A stretch of 63,776 nt of DNA from Bacteroidota bacterium. GTDB taxonomy: Bacteria; Bacteroidota; Bacteroidia; Bacteroidales; VadinHA17. Position numbers and translations under genes: made by a program. Shown in pieces: positions 53,681-61,228 of the stretch. Under the pieces are notes generated by a model that worked only from the letters and a program-made list of their open reading frames with translations, was not told where the DNA came from and searched no databases. The stretch is from the NCBI GenBank assembly GCA_016718875.1, contig JADKBL010000037.1, positions 1-63,776 of the forward strand. The letters are read 5' to 3'. The stretch's first letter is position 1. The number at the start of each line of letters is the position of its first letter.

Positions 53681-54784
53681 ATGAAAAAGAGCATCTATTT
53701 ATTTGCTGTTATTTTGTTAATGGCATCATGTTCATCCGAAAAACAATATGTTGTTAAGGGTAAGATTGACGGTTCCGACAGTATTACTTTCTACCTGCAG
53801 AAAAGAGAAGCAGGAAAGATGGTAACTCTCGACTCAGCTGTTTCAAAAAAAGGAGTTTTTACTTTAAAGGGAGGAGCAGTTGATTATCCTCAACTTGTGC
53901 AGCTTGTTGCAGGTAATACAAGAAAAAGAACTTCATTTTATCTTGAGAATTCCGTGATAACAGTTGAAGGAGCTCTTGATTCTCTGTTCAAAGCAGAAAT
54001 AACCGGATCTAAGACTCATGATGAATATAAATCATTTGTAGATTCTAACAAACCACTCAGTGATATCTACTCCGGAATTTACAGTGAATACCAGAAAGCA
54101 TCACAGTCAGGAAACACTGCCCTTCTTGCAGAAATTGAAAAGAAAGCTGATTCAGTCCAGAATGAGATGCTAAAGAACCAGAAAAATTTTGTCCTCAATA
54201 ATCCATCGTCATATGTAACTCCTTCAATACTCGGGAGCATAAGTTATGAGATGGAAGCTGAAGAACTTGAGACTATGATAGGCAAACTTGATACAACTAT
54301 TGCTGCACTTCCTCCAATTGTAGCTCTCAGGGAAAGGTTAGTACAGATGAAAGCTGTGGCAATTGGTCAGAAAGCACCTGATTTCACAATGAATGATGTA
54401 AACGGAAATCCGGTTTCACTTTCATCAAAGATTGGTGCGAAGCTTCTGCTTGTCGATTTCTGGGCAGCATGGTGCGGCCCTTGCCGTAAGGAGAATCCTA
54501 ATGTCGTTAGAGTGTATAACGAATTCAATAAGAAGGGTTTTGATGTATTTGGGGTCTCCCTCGATCAGAAAAAGGAAGACTGGGTAAAAGCTATTGCTGA
54601 TGACAAACTTACATGGACACATGTTTCAGATCTTCAGTACTGGAGTAACGCTGCAGCAAAAACATATGCAGTGAATTCTATTCCGGCAAATTTCCTTCTT
54701 GATGAGACAGGAACAATAATTGGAAAGAATCTCCGTGGAGAAGATCTTTACAATAAGGTAAAAGAGGTGCTGGGAGGTAAGTAA
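53681..54784 (+). CDS. TlpA-family thiol-disulfide oxidoreductase lipoprotein
   Basis: A 367-residue lipoprotein with lipobox LLMASCSSE (Cys17). Residues ~20-215 are a DUF4369-type N-terminal domain plus helical region, and ~225-367 a thioredoxin fold with the redox motif WAAWCGPCRKENP. It acts on disulfides in the periplasm, where it may reduce c-type cytochrome or other substrates. The long open frame upstream to 53594 overlaps meaB and the promoter element and is not used. It is followed by a strong bidirectional terminator. Confidence 0.92.
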   Translation: MKKSIYLFAVILLMASCSSEKQYVVKGKIDGSDSITFYLQKREAGKMVTLDSAVSKKGVFTLKGGAVDYPQLVQLVAGNTRKRTSFYLENSVITVEGALDSLFKAEITGSKTHDEYKSFVDSNKPLSDIYSGIYSEYQKASQSGNTALLAEIEKKADSVQNEMLKNQKNFVLNNPSSYVTPSILGSISYEMEAEELETMIGKLDTTIAALPPIVALRERLVQMKAVAIGQKAPDFTMNDVNGNPVSLSSKIGAKLLLVDFWAAWCGPCRKENPNVVRVYNEFNKKGFDVFGVSLDQKKEDWVKAIADDKLTWTHVSDLQYWSNAAAKTYAVNSIPANFLLDETGTIIGKNLRGEDLYNKVKEVLGGK

Positions 54785-54794
54785 CAATATTTTT

Positions 54795-54831
54795 AAAGAT
54801 TCCTCATCCATGTAAAGGATGAGGAATCTTT
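54795..54831. terminator. Strong bidirectional terminator (15-bp perfect stem)
   Basis: AAAGATTCCTCATCC and GGATGAGGAATCTTT pair perfectly over 15 bp around the 7-nt loop ATGTAAA. T-rich sequence follows on each strand. It lies between convergent tlpA-like and isomerase-fold genes. Confidence 0.92.
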
Positions 54832-54843
54832 ATTTTTATAAAC

Positions 54844-56394
54844 TCAACTGACTACTTCAACATTGATATTTAACAACTTGCCAAGTTTAACAAGCTGTTC
54901 AGAGTAATCACCATACACCCATGGCAGGTGGTTTCCGTAATCTGCCTGTTTTCTTACATATTCACGTGCAGTGCCACTATCCTTTCCTACCATATAGGCA
55001 ATATCATGGCAGCCAATTGTCTCATCATCCCAACCTTTTGAATCTACAAGTGTCCCTTTAAGAACAAGTATGCCTGTTCCGTCCGGATTCATTCTGGCAA
55101 CTGTTATATCCTTCACGTCGTTGTTCATAAAATCGACTATCACCTTGGTTCCGAAACCGGAATCAGTAAAGTGAGAAAGCTGATAGGGAAGCCCCGGCTT
55201 GTTATACCCGTTCATTTTTATTCCGGGAACGCTGTGATTAACAGCCATGGTCCCTTTTCCCATTTCGGGATAATAAAACATATTTCCGAAATGAGGTGAT
55301 TTATTTGATAAAAGCATTAGCATGTGCATAGGAAGAAGTCCGCCCAGGTCACCCTCACAGGCAGACGGTATGCCCATATCCTTGAGCATGGTATGTATCA
55401 GGCACGGAGTTATTCCCCATTTCTGCGGCAGTCTGCTCGTGCAGAACTCAAAGCATTCAATTGTAAAAGAGTTGCAGTTATGCTGCTTCATAAGACTGAC
55501 AACAGTCTGGTAAAATTCCATGCTGTTTGTCACATATTTCTTTTCGATAAAGGATCTGCTGGCTCCCCCGTAAACAGTATCTGCCATTTTTACAGCCTCC
55601 TGTTTCATGTCATTATCACTCCTTATTCTGTCCATCTCCCGCGAGAGTTCTTCATATGAGATGGTTACCAGTTCAATGCCGAACATCTCCCTGAGTTTCT
55701 CCGGCTCATTTATTCCTGCAATACTGCAAACCGAAGGCCATTTCCAGTCAGTCGGGAAAAGGATCCTCGTTTCAGAAAAATTCTTTCTGGCTTTTAAAAG
55801 GGTGAAGATCTGATTAATATCTTCCACTTCATCAGGGATATAGCACTCTATCCCCCTGCTGCGGCAAAAAGCAGCCACATCGACAGTCCTGCAGCTCGGA
55901 CCGCTGCTGATTACCACGGGTTTTTTGTACCTCGATGCAACCTCAAAGTTTGAAATTGAGCACCCATAGGGATTAATAAGAAGCACATCTGCCTTCTTTG
56001 CATCCTCCTCGATCTTTTTGTATTCCTCTTCCTTAATTTTGAAATCTTCCACAAAAAAGACCTGTCCCGGTTCAAGAACAGTGACAATGGATTTATCGAT
56101 TTTATCGCTGCTGACAAATTTTTTGAAATAGTTGAACTGATTTTCTGCAGCCTTAAGTTCCTGTTCCTGAGTCTCGCCTTTCCATCTGCAGGGTCCTTCC
56201 CATACAGAAGTGTGATACATTGCTGTTATGACAGGTTTGACAATGAGTTTACTTAGGTAAGGACTGGGGATATCGATATTAATTGGTATCCCTGAGGAGT
56301 TTCCGAATAAACTGTTCATGTAGAGGCCATTTATAATAGCCGAGCCGGTGACAGTGGCTATAGTGCCCTGCCTGAGGAATTCCCTGCGATGCAT
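54844..56394 (-). CDS. Exported protein with L-fucose/L-arabinose isomerase-like fold
   Basis: A 516-residue protein with a Tat-like signal (HRREFLRQGTIATVTGSAII, residues 2-21). The body resembles the fucose/arabinose isomerase superfamily: ITAMYHTSVWEGPCRWKGET, an alternating alpha/beta N-terminal part (VLLINPYGCSISNF), and a C-terminal region with FTIECFEFCTSR, ACEGDLGGLLPMHMLMLLSN and GHDIAY-like patterns. Isomerases of this group use Mn with Glu and Asp ligands, plausible here but not proven. A Tat signal would export the folded, metal-loaded protein. A hexamer array precedes its ATG. Confidence 0.6.
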   Translation of the reverse strand: MHRREFLRQGTIATVTGSAIINGLYMNSLFGNSSGIPINIDIPSPYLSKLIVKPVITAMYHTSVWEGPCRWKGETQEQELKAAENQFNYFKKFVSSDKIDKSIVTVLEPGQVFFVEDFKIKEEEYKKIEEDAKKADVLLINPYGCSISNFEVASRYKKPVVISSGPSCRTVDVAAFCRSRGIECYIPDEVEDINQIFTLLKARKNFSETRILFPTDWKWPSVCSIAGINEPEKLREMFGIELVTISYEELSREMDRIRSDNDMKQEAVKMADTVYGGASRSFIEKKYVTNSMEFYQTVVSLMKQHNCNSFTIECFEFCTSRLPQKWGITPCLIHTMLKDMGIPSACEGDLGGLLPMHMLMLLSNKSPHFGNMFYYPEMGKGTMAVNHSVPGIKMNGYNKPGLPYQLSHFTDSGFGTKVIVDFMNNDVKDITVARMNPDGTGILVLKGTLVDSKGWDDETIGCHDIAYMVGKDSGTAREYVRKQADYGNHLPWVYGDYSEQLVKLGKLLNINVEVVS

Positions 56395-56401
56395 AGTTTT
56401 A

Positions 56402-56426
56402 GGTTGAGGTTAAGGTTAAGGTTAAG
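56402..56426. repeat. Hexamer tandem array (GGTTAA)n upstream of the isomerase-fold gene
   Basis: ggttga-ggttaa-ggttaa-ggttaa-g is four hexamers in tandem, 7 bp before the ATG at 56394 on the minus strand, where it reads CTTAACCTTAACC and on. It therefore occupies the ribosome-binding region of that gene. Confidence 0.85.
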
Positions 56427-56475
56427 AATTGTGTTATTTTATTAACAATACTCCTCCATCCACTGTCCTCACGCA

Positions 56476-57153
56476 CTAGTTCTCATTCAGCACTTCCAGG
56501 ATAAACCCGGTACCCCTGACAGTTCTGATATCAATATTTTTATCATTCTGAACATATTTCCTTAAACGGCTGATAAATACATCCATGCTCCGGCCAAGAA
56601 AATAGTCATCTTCTCCCCATATCTCTGTTAGTATATCCTCCCTTGCAAGGATCTTATTCTTGTTTATCATGAAATACTTAAGCAGCTGGGCTTCTTTGAT
56701 GGTTAGTTTCTCCCTGGTGTCGCCGCAAACAAGTTCAAGAGTATTGAACTTAAGAGTAGTATCAGATAATTTGAATTCATCATTCGATGATGTATATGCC
56801 CTCTTTAGTACGTTGTTGATCCTGAGGATCAATATCTCCGGATCAAATGGTTTGGTAATATAATCATCAGCCCCGATCTTCAAACCCCTGACAATATCCT
56901 CCTTAAGGCTTTTTGCAGTGAGAAATATTACAGGAACATCAGGACTATTCTCCTTGATTTTTTCGGCAAGGGAGAATCCATCCATTTCCGGCATCATAAC
57001 ATCCAGTACGCATATGTCCGGTTTATCCTGCTGGAACATCTCCCATGCTTCACTTCCGTCACGGGCATGTTTCACCGTGAACCCGCTCATCGAAACATAC
57101 TGTGCCAGTATATTACCAAAATCCCTGTCATCTTCTGCAATCAATACTTTCAT
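56476..57153 (-). CDS. OmpR-family response regulator
   Basis: A 225-residue response regulator: receiver domain (residues 1-118) with acidic pair Glu7-Asp8-Asp9, phospho-acceptor Asp51 (CVLDVMMPEMDG), and KPFDP; then an OmpR-type winged helix (~130-225) with ILAREDILTEIWGEDDYFLG and VRGTGFIL. It works with the histidine kinase encoded 20 bp upstream. The frame opens three codons earlier at 57162, but that region overlaps a TATATTTG element (57160-57167), so the MKVLIAEDD start is preferred. Confidence 0.94.
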   Translation of the reverse strand: MKVLIAEDDRDFGNILAQYVSMSGFTVKHARDGSEAWEMFQQDKPDICVLDVMMPEMDGFSLAEKIKENSPDVPVIFLTAKSLKEDIVRGLKIGADDYITKPFDPEILILRINNVLKRAYTSSNDEFKLSDTTLKFNTLELVCGDTREKLTIKEAQLLKYFMINKNKILAREDILTEIWGEDDYFLGRSMDVFISRLRKYVQNDKNIDIRTVRGTGFILEVLNEN

Positions 57154-57173
57154 ATAGTTCAAATATAATTTTA

Positions 57174-58562
57174 TTAATAAGGTATGCTAATAGTGAAGGT
57201 GCTGCCTTTTCCCGGTTTGCTGCTTACACTTACATCGCCTCCGTGTGCTTCAGCAATCCTTTTTACATAATAAAGTCCGAGTCCGAGTCCCTTAAATTTA
57301 TGGATATTTCCTGTGGAAGCCCTGTAAAACTTATCAAAGATATGTTTCTGGTCTGTTTTACTGATACCAATACCATTATCAGATATCCTGATGTAAATGG
57401 CATTTTCATTGTGGAACCCTTCCACGTCAATAACTGGTTCTTTTACAGAGTATTTTACTGCATTTGAAAGCAGGTTGTTGATCATTGTAGTGAAGTAAAC
57501 TACGTCCAGCTCAGCCTTCAGTCCATCGAGATTGTATTTTTTGTTTATTGTGGCATTGTTACCGCCTCCGGCTCTGAAGCTTTCCACAACATCATTCATA
57601 AGTTCTCCAATGTCTATATTTCTCTTATCAAGTTCGAACTGAGTCCTTTCCCACATGCTTATCTCAAGTATCATATTTATAAGCTGATTGAGATGTACAC
57701 TCTGTTTCCCAATCATCCTGGCCGTTTCCAGTATCTTCTCCTGGTTTGTTCTGACCTGAGGCATTTCAAGTGTCTTTCCGGCTACAGTAATTGTAGAGAG
57801 GGGTGTCTTTAACTCATGAGTCATATTATTGATGAAATCGGTTTTCAGGTTCGAAAGCCGTTTTTCTTCCATAAGATTCCTGTAAGCAATTATAAAGATA
57901 GTTACTACCACAATTATACTGAATAAGCTCATAGCAAGGAAGACTGCAGATTCTTTAAGAATCAGTTTTTGCTTGTCGGAGAAGTCGATGAAGTATTCAA
58001 ACCTCAGTCTGTAATAATTATCTTCCATTCCGAACCAGTTAACAAGAATCTGTGATTTCGAAAAATCAGAAGCTTCAATTCTTTCTCTTACGCCTCTCGG
58101 ACGTCCGGATGTTCCATACCTGTGAAATATGGCAACAGTATCGTCTGTTATAAGATCTATATCATTTATGACTATTGAGTAAGTGAATTTCTTCTCAAGT
58201 CCGCGGCGCTCAAAGTATGAGGCTAGAAGCTCTGAAAGATCCTGTTCCTTGTTAAGTGAATAATTGAAAAAATCGAAAACCTCCTTCTTTTTTTGATTCA
58301 ATAAAGCTGTATCATTGATCCTGCGAAGCTCTTTGTTAGCCTGTTCTGAATATTTGCTCAGCACAAAACGCACAGTGTCAAACCCGTCGGTTGACAATCT
58401 TCTGTTAATAAAGTAAAGAGCTTCCTGCGAACCCATAGTGTACTTTAATGAGAACATCTCATTTTTTTGCTTCCAGATACCTCTTATTATAAGTACCTGT
58501 ACAGAGGTAAGTATGATGATTGAAATTATTCCAAGGAGCAATACAGTATTTCTTTTTTTCAT
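57174..58562 (-). CDS. Sensor histidine kinase
   Basis: A 462-residue membrane kinase: transmembrane helices at ~7-27 and ~207-227 flank a ~180-residue periplasmic sensor of no family I recognise. The HisKA domain follows with phospho-acceptor His249 in NNMTHELKTPLSTI, then HATPase_c with NLLSNAVKYSVKE, SDNGIGISKTD and GLGLGLYYVKRIAEAHGG. It pairs with the OmpR-type regulator downstream. A divergent gene for a secreted coiled-coil protein starts 148 bp away and is a candidate target or input. Confidence 0.94.
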   Translation of the reverse strand: MKKRNTVLLLGIISIIILTSVQVLIIRGIWKQKNEMFSLKYTMGSQEALYFINRRLSTDGFDTVRFVLSKYSEQANKELRRINDTALLNQKKKEVFDFFNYSLNKEQDLSELLASYFERRGLEKKFTYSIVINDIDLITDDTVAIFHRYGTSGRPRGVRERIEASDFSKSQILVNWFGMEDNYYRLRFEYFIDFSDKQKLILKESAVFLAMSLFSIIVVVTIFIIAYRNLMEEKRLSNLKTDFINNMTHELKTPLSTITVAGKTLEMPQVRTNQEKILETARMIGKQSVHLNQLINMILEISMWERTQFELDKRNIDIGELMNDVVESFRAGGGNNATINKKYNLDGLKAELDVVYFTTMINNLLSNAVKYSVKEPVIDVEGFHNENAIYIRISDNGIGISKTDQKHIFDKFYRASTGNIHKFKGLGLGLYYVKRIAEAHGGDVSVSSKPGKGSTFTISIPY

Positions 58563-58581
58563 CCTTGTCAGTTATGTGTCT

Positions 58582-58589
58582 CAAAATTA
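58582..58589 (-). promoter_or_regulatory. TAnnTTTG -7 element (TAATTTTG) for the two-component operon
   Basis: The minus strand reads TAATTTTG 19 nt before the kinase ATG at 58562. Confidence 0.55.
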
Positions 58590-58710
58590 TTCAATTATTT
58601 CATAAAAGTGCTGTATGTCTGAAACATTAACCCTGCGTTAACCTTGTATTAACACTGCATAAGGTTACACCGCCATATCTTTACATTATAAAAATTAATA
58701 ACAGGCAGCC

Positions 58711-59436
58711 ATGAAAAAGTTAAGTTCATTTTTAGTAGCAGTTTTCCTTATATCATCACCGGCTTTTATGCAGGTTAATGCACAGCAGAGCGATACAGAT
58801 AAGGAAAAGGAGAAAAAGATCCAGATGGAGATCGAGCAGCAGAAGAAAGCCATGTCCGAGCAGTTTAGACTTCAGGAGGAGGATCTGAAGGCAGCTCAGG
58901 AGGCACAAAAAAAGGCTCAGAAGGAGATTGAAAAATCTATTGGCGACATGAAAATTGAAGTGATCACCGAAGATATTGAAGGTGGTGATGATGGAGATAT
59001 CATGCGTGTATATGGAAGAAGAGGTGACAGGTCATTCAGGGTTGAAGAGCCTATGGTATGGTCATCAGCAGGGACAAACAATTTCCATTCATTTTCCTAT
59101 AGTGACAATAATCAGATGACAAGGTGGGATTTTTCGAAAAATGTTAAGGAAAGTACCTTCTCAAAAGAGTATGGGTTTGATGTGGAAAAGACTGCAAAAT
59201 CAGTCGTGATGTCAGTTAACGGCGATTGCAAGGATGGTGAGATCAGGATAAAAATCACAATGCCAAACGGCAAAACCTATTCCGAAATTCTTATTGATGA
59301 ATCGGGTAATCTGAACTGGCGTAAATCTTTCTCTATTTCTGAAACTGAGAATGTGGATAAGGCAGGTGAATGGAAATACCAGATTTCTGCAACAAAAGCT
59401 ACCGGATACTTCAAGATATCGCTTCAAACCAATTAG
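58711..59436 (+). CDS. Exported protein with N-terminal coiled coil, unknown function
   Basis: A 241-residue exported protein with a signal peptide (~1-24, ending VNAQ). Residues ~25-80 are strongly predicted coiled coil rich in Lys, Glu and Gln (KEKEKKIQMEIEQQKKAMSE and on), followed by an acidic GGDDGD stretch and a ~130-residue beta domain (VVMSVNGDCKDGEIRIKITM, YFKISLQTN). I do not recognise it. It is divergent from the two-component operon and ends in a strong terminator, so it is a single-gene unit. Confidence 0.75.
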   Translation: MKKLSSFLVAVFLISSPAFMQVNAQQSDTDKEKEKKIQMEIEQQKKAMSEQFRLQEEDLKAAQEAQKKAQKEIEKSIGDMKIEVITEDIEGGDDGDIMRVYGRRGDRSFRVEEPMVWSSAGTNNFHSFSYSDNNQMTRWDFSKNVKESTFSKEYGFDVEKTAKSVVMSVNGDCKDGEIRIKITMPNGKTYSEILIDESGNLNWRKSFSISETENVDKAGEWKYQISATKATGYFKISLQTN

Positions 59437-59455
59437 TTGGTTTTCATTCCTGAGA

Positions 59456-59486
59456 GGGGGCACCGGTGGTGCCCCTTTCTTTTTTA
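59456..59486. terminator. Intrinsic terminator after the coiled-coil gene
   Basis: GGGGCACC-GGT-GGTGCCCC is a perfect 8-bp stem with a 3-nt loop, followed by TTTCTTTTTT. It ends at the last codon of the convergent M14 gene. Confidence 0.92.
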
Positions 59487-61208
59487 CAATTTAGGCTCTC
59501 CTTTTGCGGTTCCACCTTTAACACTTTCAACTCTTACAGTAAATTTACTCCCGCCCTTAATAATCCATCTTACATCTACCTGCGAGTTGCCGGGTATATT
59601 GTTTATTTCAAGTCTCTGGGGATTCTTCTTTTGTTCTGTGGTCCTGTTCTGAAGCATATCATCTACTATCATTCCTGAGATAACACTTCCTCCATCAATA
59701 AAAACATAATCAGGATGGTCGATACGGAATTTAAGGTTTGATGCAGAGTGGGTAGGAATCATTCGTTTGTTCTCAATAGTTGCAGAGACCTCTTTAAGCC
59801 CTCCTTCAAGGTTCTTCACTGAAACATTTGTTACTTCAAGAACAGGCAGCTCATTTGCGTTGTAAATACAAAAAGCCGCATTCCTGTGGGCATCTGTTTC
59901 GATCATGAATCCGGGGTGCAGTCTGCCAAAATTCTTTTTAAACCCACCTATTTCAATCTCACCATACTGTGGATGTGTAACCTTCTTCCATGGGATAAAT
60001 GAGTCATTAAATAAAAGAAGTTTGTCAAATTCATACTGGTCCGTATTAGTGCTGTCATAAAACATAAGGTAAGGTGTCCATAGCTCATTTGAATATACAA
60101 AAACTCCGTTACCATGCATCCAGTCGAGTTCACCGCCCCATACGGTGTACATATCCTTCCATATTGTAAGCAGTTTGTAACCGGGTATAATCTTTTCCCC
60201 TGTCTTGCCGATTTTATTTATTACATCATCATCCTGCCTGCTGTAAACTTCAGCTCCACCTCCCTGTATTGAAGGTCCGCGCAATATCATTCCTCCGGCA
60301 TTATGGAAGGACTGAGAACCTGCAATATTTGGATGGGTTTTTACAAAATCGCGAACTGCCTGGTTCTCAGGAAAGGTGAATGGATATTTATCGGCACCGT
60401 TCTGAATATAGTTTGGTTCCCAGTTGAAACCCCAGTCGCGGTTACCGTCATAGCTGCCGGGGCCGTCTTCATTTATAAGCCCATCCCCGTCATTATCGAA
60501 TCCTTCCATCCCGAGCATTTCATATTCACCTTTTTCATCAGCTGCTACCCTGATCATTTTGCGGGGATCGGAGGGATCGATATTCATATTGCCCCTGGGG
60601 CTTTTAATCCTCATCATTGATATTTCCTTATCGCCGTTCAGATCATCAGTACCATCTTCATCAATAAGCCCGTCGCGGTCATTGTCTCTTGGAGCAAGTC
60701 CCGACCTTGGTGGTATGGTAGCCGAAGTGAAATATTCACGTCCGTCAGGATTTATTGTCGGGGCTATATAGAATGTTTTTTCTGCAAGAAGTTTTTTGAT
60801 GAAATCGTTTTCATCAGACATTTCGCAAAGATACCAGGCAATGTACATTGCCATTTCAGTACCCTGTAACTCAATGGAATGTATGTTGCCATCGATCCAG
60901 AATCCGGGCTTCTGAGATGGATCCTTTATTTTTTTGTCACTTACAGTAAGCAGGCAAATATCCCTTCCCTGGTATGACTTGCCAATGATCTCCATGGTTA
61001 CAAGATCAGGATAGGCTTTTGCAAGTCTGGAGCAGAGATCGATAATTCCCTGATTAGTATAGTACTTGTTCCATGTAGCCTGTACTTTTGGATTGGCAGG
61101 AGAGCCGGCAGCCTTGTAAAAAAGCTGATCTGTCTGTGACCAGAGAGCTTCAGGCATTAGGAACAAAAGGAGTGTTGCCAGAGAGGTAAAAATATATCTT
61201 TTCATCAT
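59484..61208 (-). CDS. Secreted M14 zinc carboxypeptidase
   Basis: A 574-residue exported peptidase (signal peptide ~1-24). Zinc ligands are His110 and Glu113 in GNIHSIELQGTE and a later His in SQSFHNAGG; a candidate catalytic Glu is in VYSNELWTP. Between them a Ca-binding-like segment NDRDGLIDEDGTDDLNGDKE and a second FDNDGDGLINEDG resemble EF-hand or dockerin loops. A C-terminal beta domain (~475-574) follows. It cleaves C-terminal residues from peptides outside the cytoplasm. It lies 20 bp after a paralogue that has lost these residues. Confidence 0.9.
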   Translation of the reverse strand: MMKRYIFTSLATLLLFLMPEALWSQTDQLFYKAAGSPANPKVQATWNKYYTNQGIIDLCSRLAKAYPDLVTMEIIGKSYQGRDICLLTVSDKKIKDPSQKPGFWIDGNIHSIELQGTEMAMYIAWYLCEMSDENDFIKKLLAEKTFYIAPTINPDGREYFTSATIPPRSGLAPRDNDRDGLIDEDGTDDLNGDKEISMMRIKSPRGNMNIDPSDPRKMIRVAADEKGEYEMLGMEGFDNDGDGLINEDGPGSYDGNRDWGFNWEPNYIQNGADKYPFTFPENQAVRDFVKTHPNIAGSQSFHNAGGMILRGPSIQGGGAEVYSRQDDDVINKIGKTGEKIIPGYKLLTIWKDMYTVWGGELDWMHGNGVFVYSNELWTPYLMFYDSTNTDQYEFDKLLLFNDSFIPWKKVTHPQYGEIEIGGFKKNFGRLHPGFMIETDAHRNAAFCIYNANELPVLEVTNVSVKNLEGGLKEVSATIENKRMIPTHSASNLKFRIDHPDYVFIDGGSVISGMIVDDMLQNRTTEQKKNPQRLEINNIPGNSQVDVRWIIKGGSKFTVRVESVKGGTAKGEPKL

Positions 61209-61228
61209 CAGAGTTCTTATATTGTTTG

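Noticed and set aside
58563..58710. tRNA or small RNA gene in the divergent gap
   Set aside because: No cloverleaf or stable stem; only a promoter element is visible. The same was true of the other intergenic gaps inspected.
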